Shown in pieces: positions 16,630-25,272 of a stretch of DNA of 64,000 nt (its first letter is position 1; every line of letters begins with the position of its first letter). The position numbers and the translations under genes are program-made. The stretch is from CAWDVB01 sp963824105 (GTDB taxonomy: Bacteria > Actinomycetota > Actinomycetes > Propionibacteriales > Nocardioidaceae): positions 248,001-312,000 of the forward strand of contig CAWGNN010000009.1 of NCBI GenBank assembly GCA_963824105.1, written 5' to 3'. The notes below the pieces were generated by a model. It was given only the letters and a program-made list of their open reading frames with translations, was not told the DNA's origin and did not search any database.

Positions 16630-17192
16630 CTCAGACCCCGAACGCGAATCTCTTCATCGACACCGACACTCTGACCGGAGAGTTGCGACCCATCCGGCGT
16701 GCGGTCTTGTCGTTGGGATCCAACCTCGGGGAGCGCACCCAGAGCCTGCAGAGCGCTTTGGACTCCCTGGCCGACACCCCTGAAGTCTTCGTTGCTGCGG
16801 TCTCTCCGCTCTACGAGACGGTCGCGGTTGACTCCCCCGCGGGCGCGGAGGACTACCTGAATGCCATCGTCGTGCTGGACACCACCCTTGACGCGCGGAT
16901 GCTGCTGGAGCGCACGCTTGCGATCGAGGAGGCTTTCGGGCGGGAGAGAGGTCCTGTTCGCAACGCCCCCCGCACCCTCGATGTGGATCTCATCGTGATG
17001 GGGTCGGAGGTCTGCACCGACGATGATCTGACCATCCCTCACCCGCGCGCGCACGAGCGAGCCTTCGTCTTGGCACCCTGGGCCGATGTCGACCCGAATG
17101 CTGAGATCCCGGGCAAGGGCAGGGTGGCCGACCTGCTGGCGAAGGTTGGCCAGGAAGGCGTCCACCGTCTCGACGTCACCTTGAACCTCTGA
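16626..17192 (+). CDS. folK: 2-amino-4-hydroxy-6-hydroxymethyldihydropteridine diphosphokinase
   Basis: A 188-residue HPPK that transfers pyrophosphate from ATP to 6-hydroxymethyl-dihydropterin, making the FolP substrate. The family signature RTLDVDLIVMG is present near residue 118, preceded by LSLGSNLGER at the start of the fold and followed by PHPRAHERAFVLAPW. About 20 extra residues precede the usual start. It overlaps folB by 4 bp and is followed 2 bp later by the DUF3180 gene. Confidence 0.94.
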   Translation: MTQTPNANLFIDTDTLTGELRPIRRAVLSLGSNLGERTQSLQSALDSLADTPEVFVAAVSPLYETVAVDSPAGAEDYLNAIVVLDTTLDARMLLERTLAIEEAFGRERGPVRNAPRTLDVDLIVMGSEVCTDDDLTIPHPRAHERAFVLAPWADVDPNAEIPGKGRVADLLAKVGQEGVHRLDVTLNL

Positions 17193-17194
17193 CG

Positions 17195-17662
17195 ATGCCG
17201 GACTCCGATCAGAAGCCCGGCCTCAGACTTACCGGTCCGGGGGCGCTGGGCAGCGCCACCGTTGCCGGGCTGGTGACAGGTTGGTCGCTTCGTTCGGTGC
17301 TCGGCTTCTGGGACATCACTCCGCCGTTCGTGACCGTTCTGCAGATGCTCACGCTGGCCGCTGTGGGCGTGCTCCTCTTCCTCGAAGCGAGATCCATGCG
17401 CAAGCACCGCCACCGTCCGGACCGAGGACTGACCGCCAGCCAGGCCGTCAACCGGTTGGCGATGGCCAAGGCGTCGGCGATCGTGGGAGCGTTCGTGGCC
17501 GCCGCCTACGTTGGGCACGCCGTGAGTTGGATGGGTGCAGACTCCGAGGCTGCGCCCGAGCGCATCGTGCGCGCGTTGATCGCCGCGCTGGCCGGAGTCT
17601 CGGTGGCAGCCGGGGGTCTTGTGCTGGAGCGTGCGTGTCGTGCCGGCCGTGAGGACGACTAG
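17195..17662 (+). CDS. DUF3180 family membrane protein
   Basis: A 155-residue integral membrane protein with about four predicted helices in two pairs (around 17-36, 45-64, 95-117 and 127-146), separated by a basic cytosolic loop ARSMRKHRHRPDRG. It matches the DUF3180 family, which in actinobacteria typically follows folK. The role is unknown. It starts 2 bp after folK and is therefore part of the folate operon, but nothing in the sequence ties it to folate chemistry. Confidence 0.8.
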   Translation: MPDSDQKPGLRLTGPGALGSATVAGLVTGWSLRSVLGFWDITPPFVTVLQMLTLAAVGVLLFLEARSMRKHRHRPDRGLTASQAVNRLAMAKASAIVGAFVAAAYVGHAVSWMGADSEAAPERIVRALIAALAGVSVAAGGLVLERACRAGREDD

Positions 17663-17678
17663 CCCTTACCCTCTGCGC

Positions 17679-18227
17679 ATGGCCACTTCCCCGAGCCGGC
17701 GCCGAGAGCGCAGCGTTCGTGTCACGGCCGCGTCCCTCCTCCTGGCTCTCGCGGCGGTCTTCGTCACCGCGGCGATCCTGAGCGGGGCGCTCGTCTGGTT
17801 GTCCGCAGCCTCCGCCTTCTCCGTAGTCACGGGCCTGGTCGTCGCCTGGCTCGATCGCGCCGAGCTCCTTGCCAGTAGGCGGGAGACCGGCGCCGTCCGT
17901 GCCGACCTTGCCGCCGAGTACCGCGACATCCTCGAAGTGCGTGGCGAGGAGCACGCGGTCTTCCTGCACGCGCTGACCGACCAGCTGGTCTTCCGGGAGC
18001 GGGAGCTCTCCGAGATGGAGGGCGTTGTGGCTCTCGCCGAGCGCCGAGCGGAGGTTGCCGAGGAGCAGCGCAGTGAGACCGAGAGGGTGCTTCGCGAGGT
18101 CCAGGCCCAGCTCCCGCAGCAGTACGTCGGGTCGGCCGACGATGACTCCCTGGAAACCGTTGTCGACCTGCTCGGCTGGGGACGGACCTCCACGGCGGAC
18201 CAGCTGGAGATCCGCCGCCACGCCTGA
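17679..18227 (+). CDS. Two-helix membrane protein with C-terminal coiled coil, unknown function
   Basis: A 182-residue protein. After a basic start (SPSRRRERS) it has two membrane helices (about 14-33 and 37-58), then an alanine/glutamate/arginine-rich stretch (about 60-145) with heptad character, and ends with a short acidic patch and WGRTSTADQLE. I do not recognise a named family. TACCCT lies 6 nt before the ATG, so it may be transcribed without a leader independently of the folate operon. It converges with the NuoD-like gene across 42 bp. Confidence 0.75.
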   Translation: MATSPSRRRERSVRVTAASLLLALAAVFVTAAILSGALVWLSAASAFSVVTGLVVAWLDRAELLASRRETGAVRADLAAEYRDILEVRGEEHAVFLHALTDQLVFRERELSEMEGVVALAERRAEVAEEQRSETERVLREVQAQLPQQYVGSADDDSLETVVDLLGWGRTSTADQLEIRRHA

Positions 18228-18269
18228 GCCGGAGGCACGACGCCGCAGCTGCCCTCGCGAGCCACGGTG

Positions 18270-19391
18270 CTATCGGTCGATGTCGCCGACGATGTAGAAG
18301 AACGACGCCAGGACCAGTCCCAGATCGGACGTCCGCGTCCCCGGGAGCACCTGGGACAAGGCGGCCACGGTGTTGAACGAGGGTGACCGGATCTTGAACC
18401 GCCAGGGGACCTTGTCGCCGGTCGAGATCGCGTAGTAGCCGGTGATGCCGCTCGGCGCCTCCGACCAGGTGTAGCAGGCGCCTTCGGGGACCTTGAGCAC
18501 TTTGGGCAGGCGTACGTCGATCGGCCCCGGGCCCTCGGCCTCGAGAAGGTCCAGGCACGCCTCGGCCAGGGAGAGGCTCACCGAGACCTCCTCCAGAAGC
18601 ACCTCGAAGCGCGAGACGACGTCGCCGGCGGAGCGTAGCGGCACGCGCAGCACGTCGCCGAGCTCGGTGTAGGCGAGGGAGGGATCGTCCCGGCGAAGGT
18701 CCAGGTCGAGACCGGCGGCGCGTGCTGAGGGACCCGAGACTCCCATCGCCCGCGCAAGCCCCTCGGAGAGAATTCCGACGCCGTTTCCGCGTTCGCGGAA
18801 CTCCTCGCTGAGCAGTTCAGCTTCGATCTCCGGCAGCAGTCCGGCGACCACGGCGAGCCCAAGACGGCACCGAGCCGTCCATCCGTCCGGCAGCTCCTCG
18901 CGCACCCCGCCAACGCGGTTGAACATGAAGTGCATTCGCCCGCCTGTCGCCTCCTCCATGAGGGCCTGCAGCTCCTGGCGAGCCTCGATCGCCCGAGCGC
19001 CCGGGCGTACGACATCACCCTCGAGTGTCACCGCGAAGGCGAGGTGGCTGATCATCCGGCTCAGCTCGGCCATGAGGGTGCGTATCCTGCGGGCCCGGGG
19101 CGGCACCTCCATCCCGAGCATCGACTCGATCGCGAGTGCCGCGCCCAGCTCGTTGCCGAAGGCGGCGAGCCAGTCGTGTCGGTTTGCCAGCGCCAACAGC
19201 TGGCGGTAGTCGCGTACCTCGAAGAGCTTCTCCACCCCACGATGCAGGAAGCCGACGACGGGCTCCGCCGCGACGATCGCACCCTGCCTCACCGTCACGT
19301 CCAGTTCGAGCGAGCCGTGGGACGAGGGATGCGACGGGGCCAGGCCCAGCCGAGCACCTGTGAGGCGCTCCGTGGTGCTCGCGTCGGACAT
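18270..19391 (-). CDS. Orphan NADH-quinone oxidoreductase subunit D-like protein
   Basis: A 373-residue homologue of NuoD, the 49-kDa complex I subunit that lines the quinone site. Family landmarks are kept over the whole length: SHPSSHG near the start (the quinone-site histidine), GFLHRGVEKLFEVRDY, FNRVGGVREELPDGW, and a C-terminal FYIVGDIDR like the normal GEVDR end. No other nuo gene is present in the window, so this is a stand-alone paralogue. TAGGGT lies 7 nt before the ATG, indicating a leaderless transcript. The neighbouring methyltransferase upstream belongs to a family whose mitochondrial member modifies this very subunit, which is the most interesting clue to its role. Confidence 0.82.
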   Translation of the reverse strand: MSDASTTERLTGARLGLAPSHPSSHGSLELDVTVRQGAIVAAEPVVGFLHRGVEKLFEVRDYRQLLALANRHDWLAAFGNELGAALAIESMLGMEVPPRARRIRTLMAELSRMISHLAFAVTLEGDVVRPGARAIEARQELQALMEEATGGRMHFMFNRVGGVREELPDGWTARCRLGLAVVAGLLPEIEAELLSEEFRERGNGVGILSEGLARAMGVSGPSARAAGLDLDLRRDDPSLAYTELGDVLRVPLRSAGDVVSRFEVLLEEVSVSLSLAEACLDLLEAEGPGPIDVRLPKVLKVPEGACYTWSEAPSGITGYYAISTGDKVPWRFKIRSPSFNTVAALSQVLPGTRTSDLGLVLASFFYIVGDIDR

Positions 19392-19489
19392 GGCCGTCAC
19401 CCTAGACGGGGCTGTCCCTGGTCGCATCGCGGTGGCGGACTTGGTGACCTGCGGTGGCAGGGCTCGGTGACCCGGTGCGGGTCGTCGCG

Positions 19490-20398
19490 TCACCCGGTGA
19501 GAGGCGACTCGATCTCTTCCGACGCCGCGACGATCCAGCGGAAGCCGCCGAGTCCTGACGGATCCATCAGCTCGCGGACCTGAGCCGCACCGACCAGATC
19601 GTCCAGCGAGCCACCCTGCGGCGGAGTCACTCCGAGGTGTGCCAGCGCAGCGGACTGGCTCAGCCAGTGCCCGTTGACCGCTCGGGCGACCGAGTCGACG
19701 GCCACCGAGGCGGTGACGTCGGCAGTGGCGTCAAGAGTCGTCGGCACCTGACGGCCGTCCCGATAGCAGCGGATGCCGCCCAGGAACGGACGTTCTCCGG
19801 CGAGGTGGCCGTAGTCGACCAGCACCAGCATGCCCCTCCCGAGCCGCCGGACCAGGTCCCGCGCGGCATCGTCCCTCGGTAGTCCGACCACCGCCCGCTG
19901 CCCAGGACTGTCCAGCGGCCACCAATCCTCGAGCCAGGCAGCGGCGGCGGGGTCGGCCTCGGACACCGCTGGCCCGAGGGACTCGCCGGTGTCCCCGAGC
20001 AGCACGATGCGAGGGATACCGACGGGGTCCACCTCGACCAGGGGCGCCGGCACCGTGTCCAGCCACTCGTTGGCGACGACCAGTCCGCTGAGCCGCTCGG
20101 GCAGATCCGGCACCCAGTCGATCTCGCCCGGCAGCTCGGCTGGCCTCGACCGGATCTCTATCGCGGTCGACTTCAGATCGGGGGCGGTCCGGTGCAGGGC
20201 CTCCGCCAACTCACCGGACCCAGCGCCGACGTCGTACACGGTGTCGGTTCCCAGTGTCCGAGCAAGCCGCGCCAGAGCCTCGGCGAAATGGTCGGAGACC
20301 ATCGGGGAGGTCCGGAAGTGGGCCGACGGCCGGTGGTGGCGATAGAAGCCGGCGCTGCCGTAGAGCGCCTCGACCCAGGCGTCCTCCCATGAGCGCAC
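19490..20398 (-). CDS. SAM-dependent methyltransferase, MidA/NDUFAF7-like (Methyltransf_28)
   Basis: A 302-residue class I methyltransferase. It begins SWEDAWVEALYGSAGFYRHH and has FRTSPMVSDHFAEALARL before the SAM motif VYDVGAGSGELAEAL; VVANEWLDTVPAPLVE and LVLVDYGHL match later blocks of the MidA/NDUFAF7 family. Mitochondrial NDUFAF7 methylates an arginine of NDUFS2, the NuoD homologue, during complex I assembly. Here the gene lies 98 bp upstream of a NuoD-like gene on the same strand. The GTG at 20398 has TACGCT 6 nt upstream (leaderless). Family assignment is good but rests on motifs by eye. Confidence 0.72.
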   Translation of the reverse strand: MRSWEDAWVEALYGSAGFYRHHRPSAHFRTSPMVSDHFAEALARLARTLGTDTVYDVGAGSGELAEALHRTAPDLKSTAIEIRSRPAELPGEIDWVPDLPERLSGLVVANEWLDTVPAPLVEVDPVGIPRIVLLGDTGESLGPAVSEADPAAAAWLEDWWPLDSPGQRAVVGLPRDDAARDLVRRLGRGMLVLVDYGHLAGERPFLGGIRCYRDGRQVPTTLDATADVTASVAVDSVARAVNGHWLSQSAALAHLGVTPPQGGSLDDLVGAAQVRELMDPSGLGGFRWIVAASEEIESPLTG

Positions 20399-20412
20399 GG
20401 GGCCAGCGTACG

Positions 20413-20448
20413 GGCCAGATCGCTGGCCAGATCCTTGGCCAGATCGTT
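20413..20448. repeat. Three tandem 12-bp repeats (GGCCAGATCNNT)
   Basis: GGCCAGATCGCT, GGCCAGATCCTT and GGCCAGATCGTT follow one another without spacers between two divergent genes. The copies differ only at positions 10-11. The array abuts the putative -10 of the methyltransferase, so it could be a binding array for a regulator, or a slippage product. Confidence 0.7.
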
Positions 20449-20574
20449 GGGCAATGGGCCGCCGCTGGATCAGTCGCTTCCCGGTTCCACCCTTGCCCCC
20501 GTAGGCTCGGAGGAGCACGCACACCGTCTGGTACCCACGAGACTGGCCAAGGGACTGGAACGAAAGGCGAGAAC

Positions 20575-21474
20575 ATGACCCGAATTGGGGTCGTCGGCGC
20601 CGGCCGCGTCGGCGCCGTCCTGGCTGCCGCTTGGCGCGCGGCGGGACACGAGATCACCAAGGTCGCAGGAGAGTCGGACGCGTCGCTGCGCCGGGCCCGC
20701 AGGCTGTTGCCCGGGGTCCCGCTGGACAAGCCGACCGCCGTCGCCCGCTCCTGTGATCTGCTGGTCCTCACCGTTCCCGACGACATGCTGGCGAACGTGG
20801 TGATGATGCTCTCCGACGCCGGCGCGATCCGCCCGGGCCAGTTCGTGGCCCACACGTCGGGACGCCACGGGCTCACGGTGCTCGATCCGGCCACGTCCAT
20901 GGGCGCTCTGCCGATCGCGCTGCATCCCGCTATGACCTTCACCGGCACCGACCGTGACCTGGGGCGATTGCCGGGCTGTGTCTACGGCGTGACGACCGCC
21001 TTGCCGGAGACCTTGGCGCTTGCCGAGTCGCTGGTCACCGATCTCAAGGGTCGGATCGCCCACGTCCCGGAGGAGAACCGTGCGCTCTATCACGCGGGTT
21101 TGGCGCACGGGGCCAACCACCTGGTCACCCTGATCAGCCAGGCGATGGAGATCTTGCGGGCTGCGGGTGCGGACGACCCGTCGGCGATGCTGAGGCCCTT
21201 GCTCTCGGCGGCGATGGAGAACGCTCTGGAGAGCGGCGACGCATCTCTCACCGGCCCGATCGTCCGAGGTGACGTTGAGACGGTGCGCACCCACCTGGCC
21301 GAGATCCGCCGGGCCGCACCGGAGGCTCTCGAGTCGTATGTCGCCCTGGCTCGGTCGACCGCCAACCGGGCTGCGCTCGACGGCCGGCTGACCGCCGTCC
21401 GCGCGGCCAAGTTGGTCGGTGTGCTGAACGACGCACTCGCGGCGGAGCGCAAGCTTCGCGGCTCCGAGGCGTGA
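20575..21474 (+). CDS. Rossmann-fold and DUF2520 domain protein
   Basis: A 299-residue protein with an N-terminal NAD(P)-binding Rossmann fold (IGVVGAGRVGAVLAAAW, residues 4-20) and a C-terminal helical DUF2520 domain. The pattern SCDLLVLTVPDDML then HPAMTF resembles the 6-phosphogluconate/ketopantoate reductase fold. The gene overlaps panC by 4 bp, and this pairing is common in actinobacteria, which suggests a reductase role near pantoate synthesis; that function is not proven. ATG 20575 is preceded by AAGGCGAG, so unlike several neighbours this message has a leader. Confidence 0.83.
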   Translation: MTRIGVVGAGRVGAVLAAAWRAAGHEITKVAGESDASLRRARRLLPGVPLDKPTAVARSCDLLVLTVPDDMLANVVMMLSDAGAIRPGQFVAHTSGRHGLTVLDPATSMGALPIALHPAMTFTGTDRDLGRLPGCVYGVTTALPETLALAESLVTDLKGRIAHVPEENRALYHAGLAHGANHLVTLISQAMEILRAAGADDPSAMLRPLLSAAMENALESGDASLTGPIVRGDVETVRTHLAEIRRAAPEALESYVALARSTANRAALDGRLTAVRAAKLVGVLNDALAAERKLRGSEA

Positions 21475-22352
21475 GCACCGCGGGGACCGACCCCCCGCTG
21501 GTCGCGCGCAGTCGTGAGGAGTTGGCCGGAAGGCTGGCCGAGCTCCGGAAGCAGGGTGGCCGGACCCTCCTGGTCCCCACCATGGGAGCGCTCCACGCGG
21601 GGCATGCGGCCGTGATGCGGGCAGCCATGGCCTCGGCGCGGGGCGCCGACATCGTGGTGGTGTCGGTCTTCGTCAATCCCACGCAGTTCGCGCCCGGGGA
21701 GGATTTCGACACCTACCCGCGCAGCCTCGACTCGGACCTCGAGCTTTGCGCACGAGAGGGAGTGGGGGTCGTGTTCGCCCCGAGCGCCGATGAGATGTAC
21801 CCCGATGGGGAGACCCTGGTGACCGTCGACCCGGGGTCGCTGGGCGCCGAGTTGGAGGGGCGCAGCCGCCCCACACACTTCCGCGGCGTCCTCACGGTTG
21901 TCGCCAAGCTCTTCGGACTGGTGCGCCCCGATCGCGCCTACTTCGGCGAGAAGGACTACCAGCAGTTGACCCTGATCCGGCGCATGGCGGCCGACCTGTC
22001 CCTGGGGATCGAGATCATCGGCGTGCCGACCGTGAGGGAGCCCGACGGGCTCGCGATGTCATCGCGCAACCGGAACCTCGACTCACCGCAGCGGGCTGCG
22101 GCGGCGGCTTTGTCGGCGGCTCTCCGCGCGGGCGCGGAGGCGGGGAGCCGGGGACCCTCCGCCGCCGAGGCGGTGGCGCTCGCGGCTCTGGCAGGCCGGC
22201 CCCTGGTCGAGCTCGACTACCTTGCCGTCACCGACCCGACCCTCGGTCCCGCGCCGCAGGCGGGTGAGGGACGCATCCTGGTCGCGGCGCGCGTGGGCCA
22301 CACGCGGCTCATCGACAACATGCCCGTCTTCTTCGGGCCCGGGAAGGGGTGA
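21471..22352 (+). CDS. panC: Pantothenate synthetase
   Basis: A 293-residue enzyme that ligates pantoate and beta-alanine with ATP to form pantothenate. VPTMGALHAGH is the HIGH-type nucleotide motif near residue 36; FVNPTQF, PDRAYFGEKDYQQL and MSSRNRNL are diagnostic of PanC. The GTG start overlaps the upstream stop, and the stop overlaps coaX (GTGA). PanD is not in this cluster. The product feeds directly into the next enzyme, pantothenate kinase. Confidence 0.95.
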   Translation: MSTAGTDPPLVARSREELAGRLAELRKQGGRTLLVPTMGALHAGHAAVMRAAMASARGADIVVVSVFVNPTQFAPGEDFDTYPRSLDSDLELCAREGVGVVFAPSADEMYPDGETLVTVDPGSLGAELEGRSRPTHFRGVLTVVAKLFGLVRPDRAYFGEKDYQQLTLIRRMAADLSLGIEIIGVPTVREPDGLAMSSRNRNLDSPQRAAAAALSAALRAGAEAGSRGPSAAEAVALAALAGRPLVELDYLAVTDPTLGPAPQAGEGRILVAARVGHTRLIDNMPVFFGPGKG

Positions 22353-23131
22353 GACCGGTGCTGCTCTGCGCCGACATCGGCAACAGCCGAACGACGATCG
22401 GGCTCCTGGCCGAGGGGTCGGTGGTCCAGCACTGGCGGGTGGCCACCGACGATCGCAAGACCGCTGACGAGTGGGGCGTGCTGCTGCGCACGCTGCTCCG
22501 CGAGTCGGAGCATGCCGCTGAGATCGACGGGGTCGCGGTCTGCTCGGCGGTGCCCGCCGTGCTTCACGAATGGCGCGAGATGCTGACCACCTTCTTCGGC
22601 TCCGTCCCGCATGTCGTGGTCGAGCCAGGAGTGCGCACGGGGATCGCGCTCCTCGTAGACAACCCTCGGGAGGTCGGCGCCGACCGCATCGTCAACGCTC
22701 TGGCCGCGGCGGAGCTCTTCGGCGCCCCGGCACTCGTGGTGGACTTCGGGACCGCTACCACCTTCGATGTGGTGAACGCCAAAGGAGAGTACGTCGGCGG
22801 GGCCATCGCGCCCGGTATCGAGATCTCCCTGGAGGCGCTGGGTCGTCGGGGCGCCCAACTGCGCAAGGTGGAGTTGCTCCGGCCGAGGTCGGTCATCGCC
22901 AAGAACACCGTGGAGGCGCTCCAGTCCGGCGCTCTCCACGGTTTCGCGTCACTGGTCGAGGGGATGACAGCCAGGATGATTGCGGCCCTCAGCGCCGACC
23001 CGGCCGACGTGCGGGTGATATCCACAGGCGATCTCGCCGATCTGGTGGTGCAGGAGTGTGGGGTCTTCACCGATCACAGGCCGTTCCTGACCCTCGAGGG
23101 TCTGGCGCTGGTCTTCGCCCGGAACTCCTGA
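22349..23131 (+). CDS. coaX: Type III pantothenate kinase
   Basis: A 260-residue ASKHA-fold kinase that phosphorylates pantothenate, the first step to coenzyme A. The phosphate-binding DIGNSRTTIGL is near the N-terminus, VGADRIVNALAA and VDFGTATTFDVV are the family blocks, and GGAIAPGIEISLEAL follows. The GTG at 22349 overlaps panC; GTG 22361 is a possible shorter start. It requires a monovalent cation and is not inhibited by CoA in known cases. Confidence 0.94.
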   Translation: MRPVLLCADIGNSRTTIGLLAEGSVVQHWRVATDDRKTADEWGVLLRTLLRESEHAAEIDGVAVCSAVPAVLHEWREMLTTFFGSVPHVVVEPGVRTGIALLVDNPREVGADRIVNALAAAELFGAPALVVDFGTATTFDVVNAKGEYVGGAIAPGIEISLEALGRRGAQLRKVELLRPRSVIAKNTVEALQSGALHGFASLVEGMTARMIAALSADPADVRVISTGDLADLVVQECGVFTDHRPFLTLEGLALVFARNS

Positions 23132-23185
23132 CCTGTCGCCGGGCCCCGCGCGAGGGTGGGGCGCTGGGGCCTACCCTGTGGTCCC

Positions 23186-24709
23186 ATGACCGACCAGGCG
23201 CAGGCACCCGAGCCCGTGGAGGACGACCTCCCCGATCAGATGCGGGTGCGTCGGGAGAAGCGCGAGCGGTTGATCACCTCCGGCCGGGAGGCCTACCCCC
23301 TCACGGTGTTGCGCACGCACACGCTGGCGGAGATCCGTGCGATGTACGACCCGGCCCTCGAGTCGGGCGAGTTGGGTCCGGATAGCGGAACCGGCAGCGT
23401 CGTCTCCGTGGTCGGTCGGGTGATCTTCTCCCGCAACACCGGCAAGCTCTGCTTCGCGCGCTTGCGTGAGGGCGCCGGTTCCGAGATCCAGGTGATGCTT
23501 TCTCAGGCCGACCTCGGCGAGGAGGCGCTCGCCGACTACAAGGCGCTGGTCGACATCGGGGACTTCCTCGCAGTGACCGGGGAGGTCGTGACCTCACGGC
23601 GTGGAGAGCTCTCGGTGCAGGCCACCTCCTGGTCGATCGCCGCCAAGGCTCTGCGCCCGCTGCCGAACGAGCACCGCCCGCTCAGCGACGAGGCGAGAGT
23701 CCGGCTCCGTTACGTGGACATGGTGGTCAATCCCTCCTCGCGCGACATGGTCCGGACCAAGGCCACCGTGCTGAGGTCCCTGCGTTCCACCCTGGACTCT
23801 CGTGGATTCGTCGAGGTGGAGACCCCGATTCTGCAGCTGACCAACGGGGGGGCGGCCGCACGCCCGTTCCGGACCCACCTCAACGCCTTCGACCAGCCGA
23901 TGCTGTTGCGCATCGCGCTGGAGCTGGACCTGAAGAAGGCGATGATCGGCGGGGTCGACCGGGTCTACGAGATCGGACGAACCTTCCGGAACGAGGGGCT
24001 GGACTCCACCCACGCCGCGGAGTTCTCCATGCTCGAGGCCTACGAGGCATACGGCGACTACTCGACGATGAAGGAGCTGGTCCGGTCGCTGGTCTTGGGC
24101 GCTGCCCGAGCGGTGGGGCGTGAGGTGGTGCCCGCGCGGGATGGCGGCGAGATCGACCTGACCGGACCGTGGCGCGAAGCCTCGCTGTTCGACCTGGTCT
24201 CCGAGAAGCTGGGGGAGGAGATCACCGTCGGTACCTCGGCGGAGGAGCTGGTCCGCCATGCGGCCGCGCACGTGGTCGAGCTGCAGCCGCACTGGAACGC
24301 CGGAGAGATCGCGCTGGAGCTCTACGAGAAGCTCGTCGAACACACCTTGGTCCAGCCCACGTTCGTGCAGGACTACCCGGAGTCGGTCCGCCCGCTTGCC
24401 AAGCCGCACCGGTCGATCCCGGGCCTGGTGGAGGCGTTCGACCTGATCATCAACGGTGTGGAGCTGGCTCCGGCGTACTCGGAGCTGAACGACCCGGTCA
24501 TCCAGCGTGACCGTCTGGTCGCCCAGTCCCTGCTGGCTGCCCAGGGCGACCCTGAGGCGATGGAACTGGACGAGGTCTTCCTTCGTGCCATGGAGTTCGG
24601 GATGCCGCCCGCGGGCGGGATGGGCATGGGAGTCGATCGGCTGGTCATGCTGCTGACCGGGGCAGGGATCAGGGAGACGATCCTCTTTCCGCTCCTGCGG
24701 CCGGAATGA
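23186..24709 (+). CDS. lysS: Lysyl-tRNA synthetase, class II
   Basis: A 507-residue class IIb synthetase. The N-terminal OB fold (about 60-160) binds the anticodon; the catalytic core has motif 2 FRNEGLDSTHAAEFSMLE and motif 3 GGMGMGVDRLVMLLTG near the C-terminus. VETPILQLTNGGAAARPF precedes the active site. ATG 23186 has TACCCT 8 nt upstream and probably starts a leaderless message. It sits in the common actinobacterial order coaX-lysS-lsr2-clpC. Motif 2 differs from the usual STRHNPEFT form, so a check against LysX-type paralogues would be useful. Confidence 0.9.
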   Translation: MTDQAQAPEPVEDDLPDQMRVRREKRERLITSGREAYPLTVLRTHTLAEIRAMYDPALESGELGPDSGTGSVVSVVGRVIFSRNTGKLCFARLREGAGSEIQVMLSQADLGEEALADYKALVDIGDFLAVTGEVVTSRRGELSVQATSWSIAAKALRPLPNEHRPLSDEARVRLRYVDMVVNPSSRDMVRTKATVLRSLRSTLDSRGFVEVETPILQLTNGGAAARPFRTHLNAFDQPMLLRIALELDLKKAMIGGVDRVYEIGRTFRNEGLDSTHAAEFSMLEAYEAYGDYSTMKELVRSLVLGAARAVGREVVPARDGGEIDLTGPWREASLFDLVSEKLGEEITVGTSAEELVRHAAAHVVELQPHWNAGEIALELYEKLVEHTLVQPTFVQDYPESVRPLAKPHRSIPGLVEAFDLIINGVELAPAYSELNDPVIQRDRLVAQSLLAAQGDPEAMELDEVFLRAMEFGMPPAGGMGMGVDRLVMLLTGAGIRETILFPLLRPE

Positions 24710-25106
24710 CCGCGAGGAGCCAGTTCAGGCGTTGTTGGGAAGCTAAGAGCACTCGGTGAAAGGCCCAACGAAGATCGAACGCCGATCCCATTTCGTCCCG
24801 TTATGGCCGGCAACGAGATGCCGGATGAAGTTTCGACCCTCTCGGTTCGCGACATCGAGGAGCTCGGCCACCAGCCGCCGACCTCCGCAGCAGCTGACCT
24901 GACCATTGTGAAATCAGATTCCGGGCCGTTGCTCCCGGCAGTCGGTTCAATTGTGAGCAGGCACGATCCTGTTGCCGGCCCTACGGCTGAGGCGCAGAGC
25001 TGTCATAGCGGTGGAGGCTGGCAAAGGGAATCCGCCGGGTCATCGAATGGGGTGGCTGGGCCGGCCCAGCGACAGTCTCGCTGAGCGGTTGCCTGATGGG
25101 ACAAGT
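24710..25106. other. Non-coding gap between lysS and lsr2
   Basis: About 400 bp with no gene I can support. A 93-codon open frame at 24803-25084 has no recognisable domain, no ribosome-binding site and uneven codon use. It contains a 16-bp perfect palindrome GCTGGGCCGGCCCAGC (25055-25070). No terminator with a T-tract is visible after lysS. Confidence 0.5.
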
Positions 25107-25135
25107 GTGACTTTCCCATTGGGCCCCGCTATGAT
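25107..25135 (+). promoter_or_regulatory. lsr2 promoter
   Basis: GTGACT (25107-25112), a 17-bp spacer and TATGAT (25130-25135) form a near-consensus sigma-70 type promoter, giving a start near 25142 and a leader of about 130 nt. The leader (25135-25210) is unusually AT-rich for this genome, which would suit binding by Lsr2 itself and negative autoregulation. Confidence 0.6.
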
Positions 25136-25272
25136 TTTGAATGTCGTAGTCTTGGGGGCGGTGATTGGTTTTCCAAACCTTTTGCCGGCGAGGCTTTATC
25201 ATGAACTCGAATGCGGAACGGGGGATTCCTGCCGCTGGAGTGCGGAGTGGAATTCAACGAAGGGATGGCGTC

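Noticed and set aside
20413..20448. CRISPR array from the 12-bp repeats
   Set aside because: Repeats are too short, contiguous and without spacers.
25055..25070. lysS terminator at the GCTGGGCCGGCCCAGC palindrome
   Set aside because: A perfect palindrome with no loop and no T-tract, 350 bp from the lysS stop; more like a protein site or chance.
24803..25084. 93-aa open frame between lysS and lsr2
   Set aside because: No SD, no domain, mixed codon use and a palindrome inside; not supported as a gene.
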